Shown: positions 16,767 through 27,249, counted from the first letter of the stretch. The stretch is 64,000 bases of DNA from Parabacteroides sp. TM07-1AC (GCF_003480915.1 NZ_QUKD01000008.1:89854-153853); one strand, 5' to 3'. Made by a program: numbers and translations. The notes: generated from the letters alone by a model not told the origin.

Positions 16767-19700
16767 TTAGAATGATACATTAAGACCCAAGCCGACACTA
16801 CGAAGTCCCGGAGTGATAGACTGCTCCGTATATGAGCTAGTACCCATTGATGATTCCGGAGTTACATTAGGCACATCTTTATAGATATAGCACAAATTAT
16901 TTGCAAAGAGACTCAAACGAGCATTCTGAAGTTTGAATCGACTAATCAAGTTCTTTGGCAAATTATAGCTAAAAGAAAGTGAACGCAAGCTAATGTAATC
17001 ACTCTTGTACATCTTATCCTCAGACATTGCGCTACCAGACTGCCAATATAGTTGGCTATAATATTGTTCTGCAGGAATTAACATTTCATTCTTTTTACCA
17101 TCAGGAGTAACACCAGGAGTGATCACACCATCATGTAAGATGAAAGGATAATAAGAATCTGCCGGAACAGCAGCATTATGGCTATCTAACAAAATACGAT
17201 CACCATTAGTGTTCATATAGTAAGGAAGACCGCCACGAGCTTCGTCACGATATTTCAAAGATTCTTTTCCAGAACCATTACCAAGCAAGTACATATTTGT
17301 CTGTGAAATCATAGTTGCACCAAACTGGAAGTCGAACACAGCACTCAGAGAAAAATCTTTATAAGAAATACTTGTATTGATACCCCCTATGATATCCGGA
17401 GTAATTTTTCCTACCTTCTTATATTTTGTTTGATCAAATTCCCAAACACCAGTACTCTGATTTACAATTCGATTTCCTTGCTCATCCGTTTTATATGGAC
17501 GAATCCAGATTTCACCATATTGACCACCTACTGGAGCCATAACTTGTGCCCCTGTTTCCTTCCAAATTGTCAACTGATTGATTCCGCCACCTAATTCATT
17601 GATCTTTGTAGTATAATTAGAAAGATTGAAACCTAATTCCCATGTCCAATCTTTAGTCATGATAGGCTTTGTATTCACTGATAATTCCACACCGTTCTGA
17701 GCAATATCACCAGCATTCATATAAGCATATTCAACGCCGGAAGAAGTAGGTACTGATAATTTAATAATCTGATCGTACGTATTATTATGGAAATAAGAGA
17801 AATCCACACTGATTCGATTTCCTTGCAAGAAGGATGTTTCAAAACCTATTTCATACTCACGTTTACGTTCCGGTTTCAAGTTTGGAACAGGGAAACCTCC
17901 CGTAGAACCAGCAAAATCAGCAGGCGGTAAGAAATTACCCATGCTCATAGTCGGAACACCACCGTAGGAACCCACAGAGAAAGCTACGTTACCAAAATAA
18001 CGTGGACCCGGCCGACCTACATCAGCCCAAGAAGCACGAACCTTACCAAAAGTCATTGTCGGAATATCGAAAGTTTCAGTAAAGATCCAAGAAGCACTTA
18101 CACCTGGATAAAAATAATGATTGTTTTCCGGAGGTAGAATAGATGACCAGTCATTACGTGCCTGAACTTCCAAATACAATTGATTATCGTAAGCCAACTG
18201 AGCAGATCCATACACACTTAATAACAAATCTTTTCCACGCTCACGAGAACCACGCGGACCAAAGTCTTCCCTTGTGTTTTTCAAAGAAAACCAGTTTTCC
18301 AATGCAAAATTTTCCATTACATATTGATTCTGATTTTCCATTAGGTTTTGTTTTACAGCACCACCCAGCATCACACTCAAATCCCATTTTTCATTGAAAG
18401 TCTGATTGTAATTAAAGGCAGTCTGTGCATAATAAGTTGTATTACGAATGCTCTGAATACCATAATACCCTTGTTTACTTTCCTGAGTTAACGGTTGAGT
18501 TACATGCTGTTTAATTTCATGATCCACAATAGTATAATCCATACCACCCAATGTAGTCCAAGAGAAATTGTCATTAAAAGTAACATCCATATTCAAAGAC
18601 TGGATCAAATGGTTACGTCTATAATCGTTAGAGTTTACCAACTGTGACCAATAATAATTTCCTATATACTGAGTAGCACGATAACGATCTCCCATGGAAC
18701 GGTCAACAGAAAATCTGTTATAACCTTCTTCTGTCATTAACAGATCACGAATCAGATTTACATCCAATTCACGCGGCACACCATACGTAACCATATCTCC
18801 AATCTGATAAGGAGCATTATGATCTTTTGTAGTAGAAAAAGAAGTATTAGCTTTCAGTTTTATAAAATCGTTGGCTTTTAAATCTCCTGCAAAGTTGAAA
18901 GAATGCGCATCATTCGTTGCTCCTACAGAGGTTGCAGCATAGTCACGATAATTATAGGACAAACGAAAACTACCAAGATCACCACTATTACTAAGAGCAA
19001 AATTGACATTTGACTGATGACCAGTACGGAACATATCCGTCAAGTTATTTTCCTGAGCGACATAAGGACGATAAGTATCGTCAAACCATAACAAGTTGCG
19101 ACCATCCAAACGCGGACCAAAGTTAGCAGAGGCACCTTTCCATAAAGATTCTACCATATTACCAGTTGTCGGATCCTGCATCATATAAAAGCCATCTTTA
19201 GACAAATTGGCAATACGAGCAGAACCTGCACTAGAACCTGTACCAAATTCATTCTGGTATTCTGGATAATAGGCCGACATGTTCCAAGTATAGTTCACAC
19301 CAAAGTCTATACCTAATCCCTTCTTACTTCCAGTTTTTGTGGTAATCAACATAACACCATTAGCACCTTCTGATCCATACAATACAGCTGCTTTTGCACC
19401 TTTCAAAATTTCGATCGAAGCAATATCTTCTGGATTGATATCGTTTAGACCAGTACCATGGTCACCACCATCACGACTGTTGCTAGTCATTTTCGTGTTT
19501 TCATCATGAATTGGAATGCCATCTACTACGATCAACGGACGAGTAGTAGATCCTTCATTCAACGATGCCGCATTACGAATCTTAATATTCATACCACCGG
19601 AAGGACCAGATGCAGTAGTTTGCAGTTGCAAACCTGAAGTTTTACCATACAAAGCCTGCATAGCATTCATCGGCGTACCGGCTTCAGTCAGTTCTTCACC

Positions 19701-20129
19701 TTTTACGCTACTTACAGAATAACCCAGCGCTTTCTTTTCGCGTTTGATACCCAAAGCTGTTACAACAACCTCATCCAACTTTTGAGTATCTTCCGCAAGT
19801 TTCACTTGTAAAGCAGGTTGACCTGTGTATTTGATTTCCTGGGTTGCGTAACCTATAAAAGAAATCTGAATAACGTCACCGCTCTTCACACCTTCCAATG
19901 TAAAGTTACCGTCCATATCGGTAATCGATCCATTAGTTGTACCTTTCACTACGACAGATGCTCCGGCAACAGGACCGAATTCATCTTCAACTACTCCCGT
20001 CACTTTCCCATTCTGTTGGGAAATACTGGTTTTTGGCATTGCTGCAACCGTATCCGCAGACACATATCCGGGGATACCTAGTGTTCCGGCTAACAGCAAT
20101 AAGCCCACAGGCTTAAAGTTTTTCAACAT
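16767..20129 (-). CDS. SusC/RagA-type TonB-dependent outer-membrane transporter (SusC2)
   Basis: 1120 residues: signal peptide (about 1-26), carboxypeptidase-regulatory-like domain (about 40-115), DEVVVTALG, plug (ALYGKTSG and AVLYGSEGANGVMLITTK), then the barrel ending GLGLNVSF. It opens its SusD2-capped channel through TonB. The first 130 residues and the start region (MLKNFKPV) are nearly the same as in SusC3, which lies head-to-head with it 694 bp away; the barrel is different. No STN signalling domain is present. Confidence 0.95.
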   Translation of the reverse strand: MLKNFKPVGLLLLAGTLGIPGYVSADTVAAMPKTSISQQNGKVTGVVEDEFGPVAGASVVVKGTTNGSITDMDGNFTLEGVKSGDVIQISFIGYATQEIKYTGQPALQVKLAEDTQKLDEVVVTALGIKREKKALGYSVSSVKGEELTEAGTPMNAMQALYGKTSGLQLQTTASGPSGGMNIKIRNAASLNEGSTTRPLIVVDGIPIHDENTKMTSNSRDGGDHGTGLNDINPEDIASIEILKGAKAAVLYGSEGANGVMLITTKTGSKKGLGIDFGVNYTWNMSAYYPEYQNEFGTGSSAGSARIANLSKDGFYMMQDPTTGNMVESLWKGASANFGPRLDGRNLLWFDDTYRPYVAQENNLTDMFRTGHQSNVNFALSNSGDLGSFRLSYNYRDYAATSVGATNDAHSFNFAGDLKANDFIKLKANTSFSTTKDHNAPYQIGDMVTYGVPRELDVNLIRDLLMTEEGYNRFSVDRSMGDRYRATQYIGNYYWSQLVNSNDYRRNHLIQSLNMDVTFNDNFSWTTLGGMDYTIVDHEIKQHVTQPLTQESKQGYYGIQSIRNTTYYAQTAFNYNQTFNEKWDLSVMLGGAVKQNLMENQNQYVMENFALENWFSLKNTREDFGPRGSRERGKDLLLSVYGSAQLAYDNQLYLEVQARNDWSSILPPENNHYFYPGVSASWIFTETFDIPTMTFGKVRASWADVGRPGPRYFGNVAFSVGSYGGVPTMSMGNFLPPADFAGSTGGFPVPNLKPERKREYEIGFETSFLQGNRISVDFSYFHNNTYDQIIKLSVPTSSGVEYAYMNAGDIAQNGVELSVNTKPIMTKDWTWELGFNLSNYTTKINELGGGINQLTIWKETGAQVMAPVGGQYGEIWIRPYKTDEQGNRIVNQSTGVWEFDQTKYKKVGKITPDIIGGINTSISYKDFSLSAVFDFQFGATMISQTNMYLLGNGSGKESLKYRDEARGGLPYYMNTNGDRILLDSHNAAVPADSYYPFILHDGVITPGVTPDGKKNEMLIPAEQYYSQLYWQSGSAMSEDKMYKSDYISLRSLSFSYNLPKNLISRFKLQNARLSLFANNLCYIYKDVPNVTPESSMGTSSYTEQSITPGLRSVGLGLNVSF

Positions 20130-20160
20130 AATTGATGGTTTTATTTGAACATAAAATAGA

Positions 20161-20302
20161 CACTGCTTTGGCGAAACAATGGTCTGTTCTAATCTCCTTG
20201 GATATAAACTGCAACTATGATTTAGAAACTAGTGTGTATTTTAGTTGGCGTTAACCTTAGTTCTAAAAGAACTCTGTACATTTTATATCCGCGACAAATA
20301 TA
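20161..20302 (-). promoter_or_regulatory. susC2 promoter and leader with two conserved elements
   Basis: In gene order: a perfect -7 element TATATTTG (complement 20295-20302); the inverted repeat AGTTCTTTTAGAACT (complement 20259-20273), which would lie near the 5' end of the transcript and starts 144 nt before the start codon; and a hairpin (complement 20161-20181) whose top carries CGCCAAA (complement 20167-20173), 38 nt before the start. The hairpin closes with G-U pairs when read as RNA. The 20303-20681 stretch between the divergent leaders holds no gene I can see. Confidence 0.55.
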
Positions 20303-20681
20303 TGAAATAATTATTACACAGTGTTATTTTTCGTCAAGAAATTATCATGAGATTACGTTTTTAACACATTGGCTAACAATAATCCATCGTAATTAAGTTA
20401 ATAGAACAGTTGAATCATGGCTCATATGTTAATATAAATTTACCGGAATGCCGCATTAAAACAATCTTACATTTCTTTCTTAACATTTATAAAGTAGCTC
20501 TATTTTATCCTCAAAATGGATAAAAAACAATTCTATCCTCAAAACAAATATGAGGGATAGATTTTAATACTATTACAAGGAAAGACAGCACGCAACCGTT
20601 TAATTCTCCATGATTATCAATAAATCCTAAAATTTATTCAGTCCTTGTATTCATTTTTTCACTATAAACTCCAATAACCTT

Positions 20682-20799
20682 AGTTCTTTTAGTACTACGA
20701 ACGCCACAAAACGCCAAATCATCCAGGCGTTCAACAATAAAGCCTCTGGGGTCTTATATCAAATTATGTTCAAAAGTGCTTTTTACGCCAAATAGCACT
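20682..20799 (+). promoter_or_regulatory. susC3 leader with inverted repeat and CGCCAAA hairpin
   Basis: AGTTCTTTTAGTACT (20682-20696) is an imperfect copy of the inverted repeat before susC2, 142 nt before the start. GAACGCC (20699-20705) and a later GGCGTTC could form a further hairpin. AGTGCT (20775-20780) and AGCACT (20794-20799) close a stem whose loop contains CGCCAAA (20786-20792), 32 nt before the ATG. The sequence AAACCATCAATT just before the start is shared with susC2. No good TAnnTTTG was found. Confidence 0.5.
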
Positions 20800-20823
20800 G
20801 GAGTATTTTAAAAACCATCAATT

Positions 20824-23800
20824 ATGTTGAAAAACTTTAAACCAGTTAGCTTAATTTTGTTTGCCGGAGCGTTATGTTTACCTAAAACATACGCAGAGAC
20901 AACACCAGTTAGGCCGGAAGTGAATTTTTCCCAGCAAAACGGGAAAGTCACAGGAACAGTTGAAGATGAATTCGGTCCTGTTGCCGGAGCGTCTGTCGTA
21001 GTGAAAGGAACAACCAACGGTAACATTACCGACATGGACGGTAATTTTACATTGGAGGGAGTAAACAATGGTGATATCATCCAGGTCTCTTTTATAGGAT
21101 ATGCCACTCAGGAAATTCAGTATACAGGACAAGCATCTCTGCAGATTAAATTAGCAGAAGACACTCAGAAGCTGGACGAAGTCGTTGTGACGGCTTTAGG
21201 TATGAAACGTTCGACGAAAGCTTTGGGATACGCCATGACAGAAATGAAAGGCGACGACTTGAACAAGAATGTCATCAACCCGGTATCCGCTTTGCAAGGG
21301 AAGGTAGCAGGTGTGGAAATCTCCGGCTCTGATGGTGGTATGTTCGGTTCTTCCAAAATTTTGATTCGCGGTGCTTCTACATTAGGAGCGAACAACCAGC
21401 CTATATACGTCGTAGACGGTGTCATCCTGGATAACGGAATTAAAGACGGAGATCCTGAATATTCTACGACCGACGCCGACTATGGTAACGAACTGAAAAA
21501 CTTGAATCCGGACGATTTCGAATCCATCTCTGTATTGAAGGGGGCTGCTGCAACCGCTCTTTACGGTTCACGCGGTCTGAACGGTGCTGTCGTTATTACG
21601 ACAAAAAGCGGTAAAGGCATGAATGGTCTGGGTATCAATTTCTCTCAGACTGTCGGTATCGACCATATGTATAAACAACCGAATCTGCAGTATGAATACG
21701 GACCGGGACAATATGCTGGTAACGTTTCTTACGGCCAGACAGACGGCTCTGGTAATTACTATAAATGGGACAACATCGGCCAGTTCATGCTGAACAGCGC
21801 AGGACAGCATACCTTGATCGGTGCCAGCGGACGTCACTGGGGACCGAAATATGACGGTTCAGCAATCGAAATGTGGGATGGTTCTATGGGCGTCTACAGT
21901 CCGTATAAGAACAATATGAAAGATGCCTACGACCTGGGAGTAAACTCGAATACGAATATCTCTGTCAGCGGTTCAAACGAAAAGACCTCTTTCTACACCT
22001 CCCTTTCTTACAAATATGCAAACGGAACATTACCGAACAATAGCTTCCAACGTTTGTCTTTCATGGCAAAAGCTTCCCACAAAATCACCAACAAGGTCGA
22101 ATTGGAAGCATCCATCAATTTCGCCAACTCAAATCCGAAAAATGCACAGCCTAATATCGGTGAATATTTTGTAGATACAAACTTAGGTCCGTTCGGCGGT
22201 TTGTATGACACCCGTCACTGGAGAACCCGTTATAAAGGTTCACACGGTGGTCTGGCCAGCTCTGCTTATGGGGATGAATATGCCAATATCCCTGGTATCG
22301 GATTATGGTGGAACATTTTTGAAAATGAATACAGCCAAAAAGAAACCTCTGTCCGTCCGGGATTAATCCTGAATGTAGATATTTTGGACTGGTTAAAGTT
22401 CCGTGCCGAAGGAAACTACAACTATTATTACAAACGGCACGAAAGCAAACAACCGGGTACAGGATACGCCAATACGAAAACCGGTTACTATGCATTAGGT
22501 TTATATAATAAAGAACAGACCAATTTCAATGCTATGTTTACCGTAAATAAACAAGTCGGAGATTGGAATTTCGGTGGTTTCTTACGAGGTGAATATTATA
22601 ACAACTTCGAACAGACCATGAGTATGAATACTAATGGCGGCCTGGTTATCCCCAATCAGTATTTCATCGAAAACTCCATTAACCAGATTTCATATTCAGG
22701 TAAAGTACAGTATGAAAAACGAATGCTGTCGGTTGCTTTCCAGGCCAGTGCCAGCTGGAGAGATCAGGTATTCGTCGATGTAACCGGACGTAATGACTGG
22801 TCGTCTTCATTGGTTTATTCAGACACACATGGTAATTATTCTTATTTCTATCCGTCAGTAAACGGATCCTGGCTGATTTCCTCTACATTCCGGGATCAGT
22901 TACCGGAATGGGTATCTTTCGCTAAAGTACGTGGTTCATGGGCACAGGTAGGTAATGATACGGAAGCTTATATTATCAACTCCGCTTATTCGCTAAACAC
23001 ATCTACAACGGCGAACGGATCCAATATTTATGCATTGGAATTACCGACAAAAGCTTATTCTCAAGATCTGAAACCGGAACGTAAAAACGCCTGGGAAATC
23101 GGTTTGGACTGGCGTTTTATAAACAACCGCATCGGTCTTGACCTGACCTATTATAAGGAAAACACGAAAGATCAGATCATGACAATCGACGTACCTTATG
23201 TATCAGGTATCAGTCAGCAATTGATCAATGCCGGTAACATCCAGAATAAAGGTATAGAAATCGCATTGAACACAACACCCTACCAAAACGATGACTGGCA
23301 GTGGGATTTGAATTTCACCTATACGAAGAATACGAGTAAAATCGTAGAACTGCATGAAAATGTAGCTGACTATATCACCTTAGACGGACAGGTGAGCGGA
23401 GGTAACTTCCGTATCGGTTCTGTTGCTAAAGTAGGTGAATCTTACGGTCTGTTGATGACCGACTCGAAACCGAAAGTAGACAAAGCGACAGGCTTACCGA
23501 TACTGGACGCCACGACTCAATATGGAGCTATGCATGCCATGTATTACAAACGTTCGGGTACTGCCGAAATTATCGGCTCACTGGTTCCGGACTTCTTAGG
23601 TTCGGTCAACACTACTTTGAGATATAAAGACTGGAGCCTCAGTGCTTCGTTCGATATGCGTTTCGGTGGTTATATCGCTTCTTACGGTGACCGTTACGGT
23701 ACGGCATACGGTATGACGGAAACATCTTTGAAATGGCGTGACTCAGAACATGGCGGTATGACTTATACCTCTATCTGGGACGGACAAACTTACCATGACG

Positions 23801-24246
23801 GTTTGATCCCGGTCGGTTTGGTTGAAGGCGGAACTTCTCTGCCGTTACCCGATGGTACGACATATACGGTTGCTGACGGAGGTGAAACTTATCAGGCTTT
23901 GTATGACAAAGGCTTGGTAGACCCGCAACATGGTTCTGCATGGCATTTCTTCTCTAACGGATGGTCGCAAGGTACAATTAACGACAGTTGGTATAAAAAA
24001 CTGAACTATATCGCCCTGCGTGAATTGTCGTTAAGCTATCGTGTCCCGAAAACTTTCTGTGAAAAGTTCCATGCTAAGAATCTGAGCCTTTCATTTACCG
24101 GACGTAACTTAGGTTATTTGCTGAACTCAATGCCAAACAAATCGAATCCGGAATCCGTACGTGGTACTTCTGCTTCTGAATTCCGTGTTCGTTCTTTCAG
24201 TGGTCTGACAGCCAGCTATATGTTTACATTAAATGTTGGTTTCTAA
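20824..24246 (+). CDS. SusC/RagA-type TonB-dependent outer-membrane transporter (SusC3)
   Basis: 1140 residues with signal peptide, carboxypeptidase-regulatory-like domain (about 40-115), DEVVVTALG, plug (ALQGKVAGVEI, ALYGSRGLNGAVVITTKSG) and a barrel ending FTLNVGF. It is similar to SusC4 (29239-32664) over its whole length, including long identical stretches in the plug and the last 60 residues, so the two arose by duplication. It shares only the N-terminal part with SusC2. Partner SusD3 starts 19 bp downstream. No STN domain is present. Confidence 0.95.
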   Translation: MLKNFKPVSLILFAGALCLPKTYAETTPVRPEVNFSQQNGKVTGTVEDEFGPVAGASVVVKGTTNGNITDMDGNFTLEGVNNGDIIQVSFIGYATQEIQYTGQASLQIKLAEDTQKLDEVVVTALGMKRSTKALGYAMTEMKGDDLNKNVINPVSALQGKVAGVEISGSDGGMFGSSKILIRGASTLGANNQPIYVVDGVILDNGIKDGDPEYSTTDADYGNELKNLNPDDFESISVLKGAAATALYGSRGLNGAVVITTKSGKGMNGLGINFSQTVGIDHMYKQPNLQYEYGPGQYAGNVSYGQTDGSGNYYKWDNIGQFMLNSAGQHTLIGASGRHWGPKYDGSAIEMWDGSMGVYSPYKNNMKDAYDLGVNSNTNISVSGSNEKTSFYTSLSYKYANGTLPNNSFQRLSFMAKASHKITNKVELEASINFANSNPKNAQPNIGEYFVDTNLGPFGGLYDTRHWRTRYKGSHGGLASSAYGDEYANIPGIGLWWNIFENEYSQKETSVRPGLILNVDILDWLKFRAEGNYNYYYKRHESKQPGTGYANTKTGYYALGLYNKEQTNFNAMFTVNKQVGDWNFGGFLRGEYYNNFEQTMSMNTNGGLVIPNQYFIENSINQISYSGKVQYEKRMLSVAFQASASWRDQVFVDVTGRNDWSSSLVYSDTHGNYSYFYPSVNGSWLISSTFRDQLPEWVSFAKVRGSWAQVGNDTEAYIINSAYSLNTSTTANGSNIYALELPTKAYSQDLKPERKNAWEIGLDWRFINNRIGLDLTYYKENTKDQIMTIDVPYVSGISQQLINAGNIQNKGIEIALNTTPYQNDDWQWDLNFTYTKNTSKIVELHENVADYITLDGQVSGGNFRIGSVAKVGESYGLLMTDSKPKVDKATGLPILDATTQYGAMHAMYYKRSGTAEIIGSLVPDFLGSVNTTLRYKDWSLSASFDMRFGGYIASYGDRYGTAYGMTETSLKWRDSEHGGMTYTSIWDGQTYHDGLIPVGLVEGGTSLPLPDGTTYTVADGGETYQALYDKGLVDPQHGSAWHFFSNGWSQGTINDSWYKKLNYIALRELSLSYRVPKTFCEKFHAKNLSLSFTGRNLGYLLNSMPNKSNPESVRGTSASEFRVRSFSGLTASYMFTLNVGF

Positions 24247-24265
24247 AATACAAGGTAATAAGAAT

Positions 24266-26176
24266 ATGAAAAAGATAAATAATTCAAAAAAAATATTGGT
24301 TGCTGCTTTGATGGGGGTAACCGCACTCACAAGTAGCTGCCGGGATGATTTTGCGGATATCAACTCAAGCCCGTCACAGGTTACGACAGCAGAACCGACC
24401 TACCTGTTTGCCCAGGCAGTGTTGAAGTTTGAGCCATCCGGATATTTATATTGGTTCTATAACGCCCCGATGATGTATTCATGGGCACAGATGGCAACAC
24501 CGACCAACGGATTCACTTCTACCTTTACAACAACGACTGCGACCGGACAACAGGGTACACAGTATTTGGAAACACTGAAATACGTACGCGACCTGGAGCA
24601 CTACCGTTCAACGCTGAGTGAAGAAGATGCCGCTAAATATGCAAACATCGCCGCCTGCCTGGATGTCCTGACTGCTTATTTAGGCATTTTCGATACAGAT
24701 ATGTATGGAGATACCCCCTTTACTGAAGCAGCAAGGGCCATTCACGGAGGTACATTGACACCGGCTTACGACACCATCGAAAGTTTGTACGACCTGTGGC
24801 TGACTCAGCTGGATGCAGCCATCAATACACTGACAACAGCGACCAATCAGATCGAGTTATCAACACAGGATGTAGTCTTCAACGGAGATGTTGCCAAATG
24901 GGCTAAGTTGGCCAACACACTGAAACTTCGTATTGCATCCCGCCTGATCTCACAGAATAAATCACGTGCATTGGAAATAGCACAACAGGTTACATCTGCT
25001 TCCTGCGGCTATATCGACAGTGCCAATGACGCGATGTTGTTCAACAAGGCTATGACGAATACAAGCTCTAACGACTATGTTTATCACTGGAGTAACGGCT
25101 TCCTGGAATCAACTGCCGGTAGTCAGCGCGTACTCGATTTCATGCTTGAAAACAAAGACCCCCGCGTTCGTTTCTGCTATAGCAAAAATGAATGGAACTC
25201 CATGATTATACAAGCTTTCTACGATCAGAAAAGAGAAATTCCGTCTTATGTAGAAAAGAATGTTGAATATACGACAGATGCAAACGGCAAGAAAACATTC
25301 GTAAAATGGAAAGGCATGGGTGAACCCTGGGTTCGTTACTACGGTATACCGGTAGAATTCAACGCACAGGACAATGCTGCTTTATACGGAGATTACTTCA
25401 AGCCTGAAACACGTTTCAGACTGACAGAAGAAGGCGGTACGGCTAGTAAATATTATACGCCTTATTCTATGTTCCAGCGTCAGATGGTTATCGGTCGTAA
25501 CTATAACTTTACCATGCCGACACCTCCGGGCGGACCGGTTATCGAAAGAAAAGAGGACCGTCCCTGGTATGGCTTATACTTCGGTGCCGCCGAAGCAAAC
25601 TTGTTCCTGGCTGAATTTAAACTGTTAGGTGCGAACCTGCCTCAATCTGCCGAATATTATTACAACCGTGGTGTCAGATTCTCTGTAGAAGAATATGATA
25701 AACTGGCTGAACTGAACCAGATTGCTTATTATGGTACAACCTACGATTACGACCCGCATGAAGTCTCCATTGAACTGAAAGACGGCGAAATCGATACCAT
25801 GATGGAGAATGAAGATTATAAACTGACAGGAAGTGCTGCAGAACAATTAGAAAAAGTGTATATCCAGCAAATGCTGAATTATACGCTTTATCCGGATGAA
25901 CTGTACGTAACAGCTCGTCGTTCAGGTTTACCCAAATTCGGATCGAATCTGATTTCACGTGAAAACTTTTCATTGGTACCGGTGACAAATATTCCTCGCC
26001 GACTGGATACAGACCTTCCTCTGGAAACAGACTTGATGTATAAAAACAAAGTAGAAGCATTCCAGCGCCAGGGCTTCACTCCTACCGCTGCCGGTCCGAA
26101 CGGTCCGACTTTGAATGCCGAACGTGTATGGCAAGACAAGGGAGCTCCTCAATGGGGAGAAGGTCCGAAAGAATAA
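24266..26176 (+). CDS. SusD-like nutrient-binding lipoprotein (SusD3)
   Basis: About 636 residues from the ATG at 24266 (MKKINNSKK). An in-frame start at 24233 would overlap susC3 and spoil the signal peptide. The lipoprotein signal ends at Cys25 (LTSSCRDDF). Mature protein opens with RDDFADINSSPSQV and belongs to the SusD-like_2 type. It is a close paralogue of SusD4: both share the PPGGPVI segment, the DPxEVSIELK segment and the C-terminal WQDxGAPQWGEGPK. It should cap SusC3. Confidence 0.93.
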   Translation: MKKINNSKKILVAALMGVTALTSSCRDDFADINSSPSQVTTAEPTYLFAQAVLKFEPSGYLYWFYNAPMMYSWAQMATPTNGFTSTFTTTTATGQQGTQYLETLKYVRDLEHYRSTLSEEDAAKYANIAACLDVLTAYLGIFDTDMYGDTPFTEAARAIHGGTLTPAYDTIESLYDLWLTQLDAAINTLTTATNQIELSTQDVVFNGDVAKWAKLANTLKLRIASRLISQNKSRALEIAQQVTSASCGYIDSANDAMLFNKAMTNTSSNDYVYHWSNGFLESTAGSQRVLDFMLENKDPRVRFCYSKNEWNSMIIQAFYDQKREIPSYVEKNVEYTTDANGKKTFVKWKGMGEPWVRYYGIPVEFNAQDNAALYGDYFKPETRFRLTEEGGTASKYYTPYSMFQRQMVIGRNYNFTMPTPPGGPVIERKEDRPWYGLYFGAAEANLFLAEFKLLGANLPQSAEYYYNRGVRFSVEEYDKLAELNQIAYYGTTYDYDPHEVSIELKDGEIDTMMENEDYKLTGSAAEQLEKVYIQQMLNYTLYPDELYVTARRSGLPKFGSNLISRENFSLVPVTNIPRRLDTDLPLETDLMYKNKVEAFQRQGFTPTAAGPNGPTLNAERVWQDKGAPQWGEGPKE

Positions 26177-26229
26177 GGTTCACCTGTTTCTTGGATAACA
26201 GAAACAGTCCGATATTCAATCTATAGAAA

Positions 26230-26269
26230 GGTGACGCTGTCTTGTCGGGACGGCGTCACCTTTTCTTTT
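26230..26269 (+). terminator. Terminator downstream of susD3
   Basis: GGTGACGC (26230-26237) pairs with GCGTCACC (26253-26260), followed by TTTTCTTTT. It ends the SusCD3 unit and also lies at the 3' end of the converging HU-like gene. A near copy of the hairpin is found at 28812-28841. Confidence 0.85.
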
Positions 26270-26274
26270 ATGCT

Positions 26275-26931
26275 TCACCGGTTTTCTTCCTCTCCTATAT
26301 TCGACTCCACCACCAGCGTATCCGGCAGTTCCACCGGCTCCGGTCGCCGGGTATAGATGCACATCCGTCGGGTCCCGTCCTCTATCAGAACACCGTCAGC
26401 CACAAATTGTCGGAGTTCTTTCCGCGCCATATATTGCGTGCAGCCATTCAATCCCTGATATGCCAGGGTCGTGATATAAGCATGACGTTCCAAATAGTGT
26501 AACAATCGTCTCTCCTTCTCCTCCAGTGAGAAGTCGGTCTTTTTAGGTTCCCGGTAACGCTCCAGATGCATCGTCTTCAACTCCCACTTCAACTGAGCAC
26601 AACAACGGAAATTCACATTCTTGAAATGTACCGATTCACTGCGTAGCTCTTTCTTGTCTTCAACCGGACGCGATTGAAGGGAGACACTGAAATAACCGAT
26701 CCCGTCGAGATTGACATTATACCCCTCCTTCAATTTTTCCTTCAACAGATCGGCGATCAGCCGGACCGCCCCCTTCAGGTCCCCTCCGGTATAGGTGGAA
26801 CGTGAAGAAGCCTCCTTGATCAAATGATCCGTACTCACTGTATCCCAAGGTATTATACGAGGATGCAATACGACTTTTTTCCCTGAACCCTTTTTCGGCG
26901 GGTTCTTCTCCATTTTGTAAACTGCTGTCAT
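26275..26931 (-). CDS. HU-like DNA-binding protein, Bacteroidetes (HU-HIG) type
   Basis: 218 residues. The first 125 match the HU/IHF-like fold of Bacteroidetes HU-HIG proteins: a helix pair (STDHLIKEASSRSTYTGGDLKGAVRLIADLLKE region, about 33-66), the beta turn VNLDGIGYFSVSL (about 73-85) and a strand SVHFKNVNF. Residues 135-195 (KERRLLHYLERHAYIT ... ARKELRQFVADGVLIEDG) look like a winged helix. It probably binds DNA as a nucleoid-type protein. It is divergent from the VirE-type primase remnant, a pairing common in Bacteroidetes. A second possible start is Met7. Confidence 0.8.
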   Translation of the reverse strand: MTAVYKMEKNPPKKGSGKKVVLHPRIIPWDTVSTDHLIKEASSRSTYTGGDLKGAVRLIADLLKEKLKEGYNVNLDGIGYFSVSLQSRPVEDKKELRSESVHFKNVNFRCCAQLKWELKTMHLERYREPKKTDFSLEEKERRLLHYLERHAYITTLAYQGLNGCTQYMARKELRQFVADGVLIEDGTRRMCIYTRRPEPVELPDTLVVESNIGEEENR

Positions 26932-26995
26932 ACTAGTGAACTTTTATCATTCGTACTATATACTTTTAAGGCTAAAGAAGTGACTCATTAAGTTT

Positions 26996-27077
26996 TCGAC
27001 CCGGGCCAACCATATATTCGACCTAGGTCGAACTTCAATTTGACCTAGGTCAACTATATGTTTGCCCCTGGTCGAAC
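26996..27077. repeat. 22-bp-period palindrome array (patch A)
   Basis: Four near-palindromes have centres at 27002.5, 27024.5, 27046.5 and 27068.5, exactly 22 bp apart: TTCGACCCGGGCCAAC, TTCGACCTAGGTCGAA (perfect), TTGACCTAGGTCAA (perfect) and TTTGCCCCTGGTCGAA. Unit 4 resembles the reverse complement of unit 1, so the array is also symmetrical as a whole. It lies between the divergent HU-like gene and the VirE-type remnant. Confidence 0.8.
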
Positions 27078-27249
27078 AGTTAAGAACATATGACCAAAGA
27101 TACAAAATATAAGTACATAAACAACAGTTCTCCCCTTTATTTACAACAGATGAAATAAATGCAATATGCTTGATAATGATCGGCCCCAACATGCTTCAAA
27201 CCGACACTCCGGCACTTACCTTTGAGAAAAAATCAATAAAAAAGAGCCT

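Noticed and set aside
24233..24265. Upstream start for susD3
   Set aside because: It overlaps susC3 and places a charged segment before the lipoprotein signal; the ATG at 24266 gives a normal signal.
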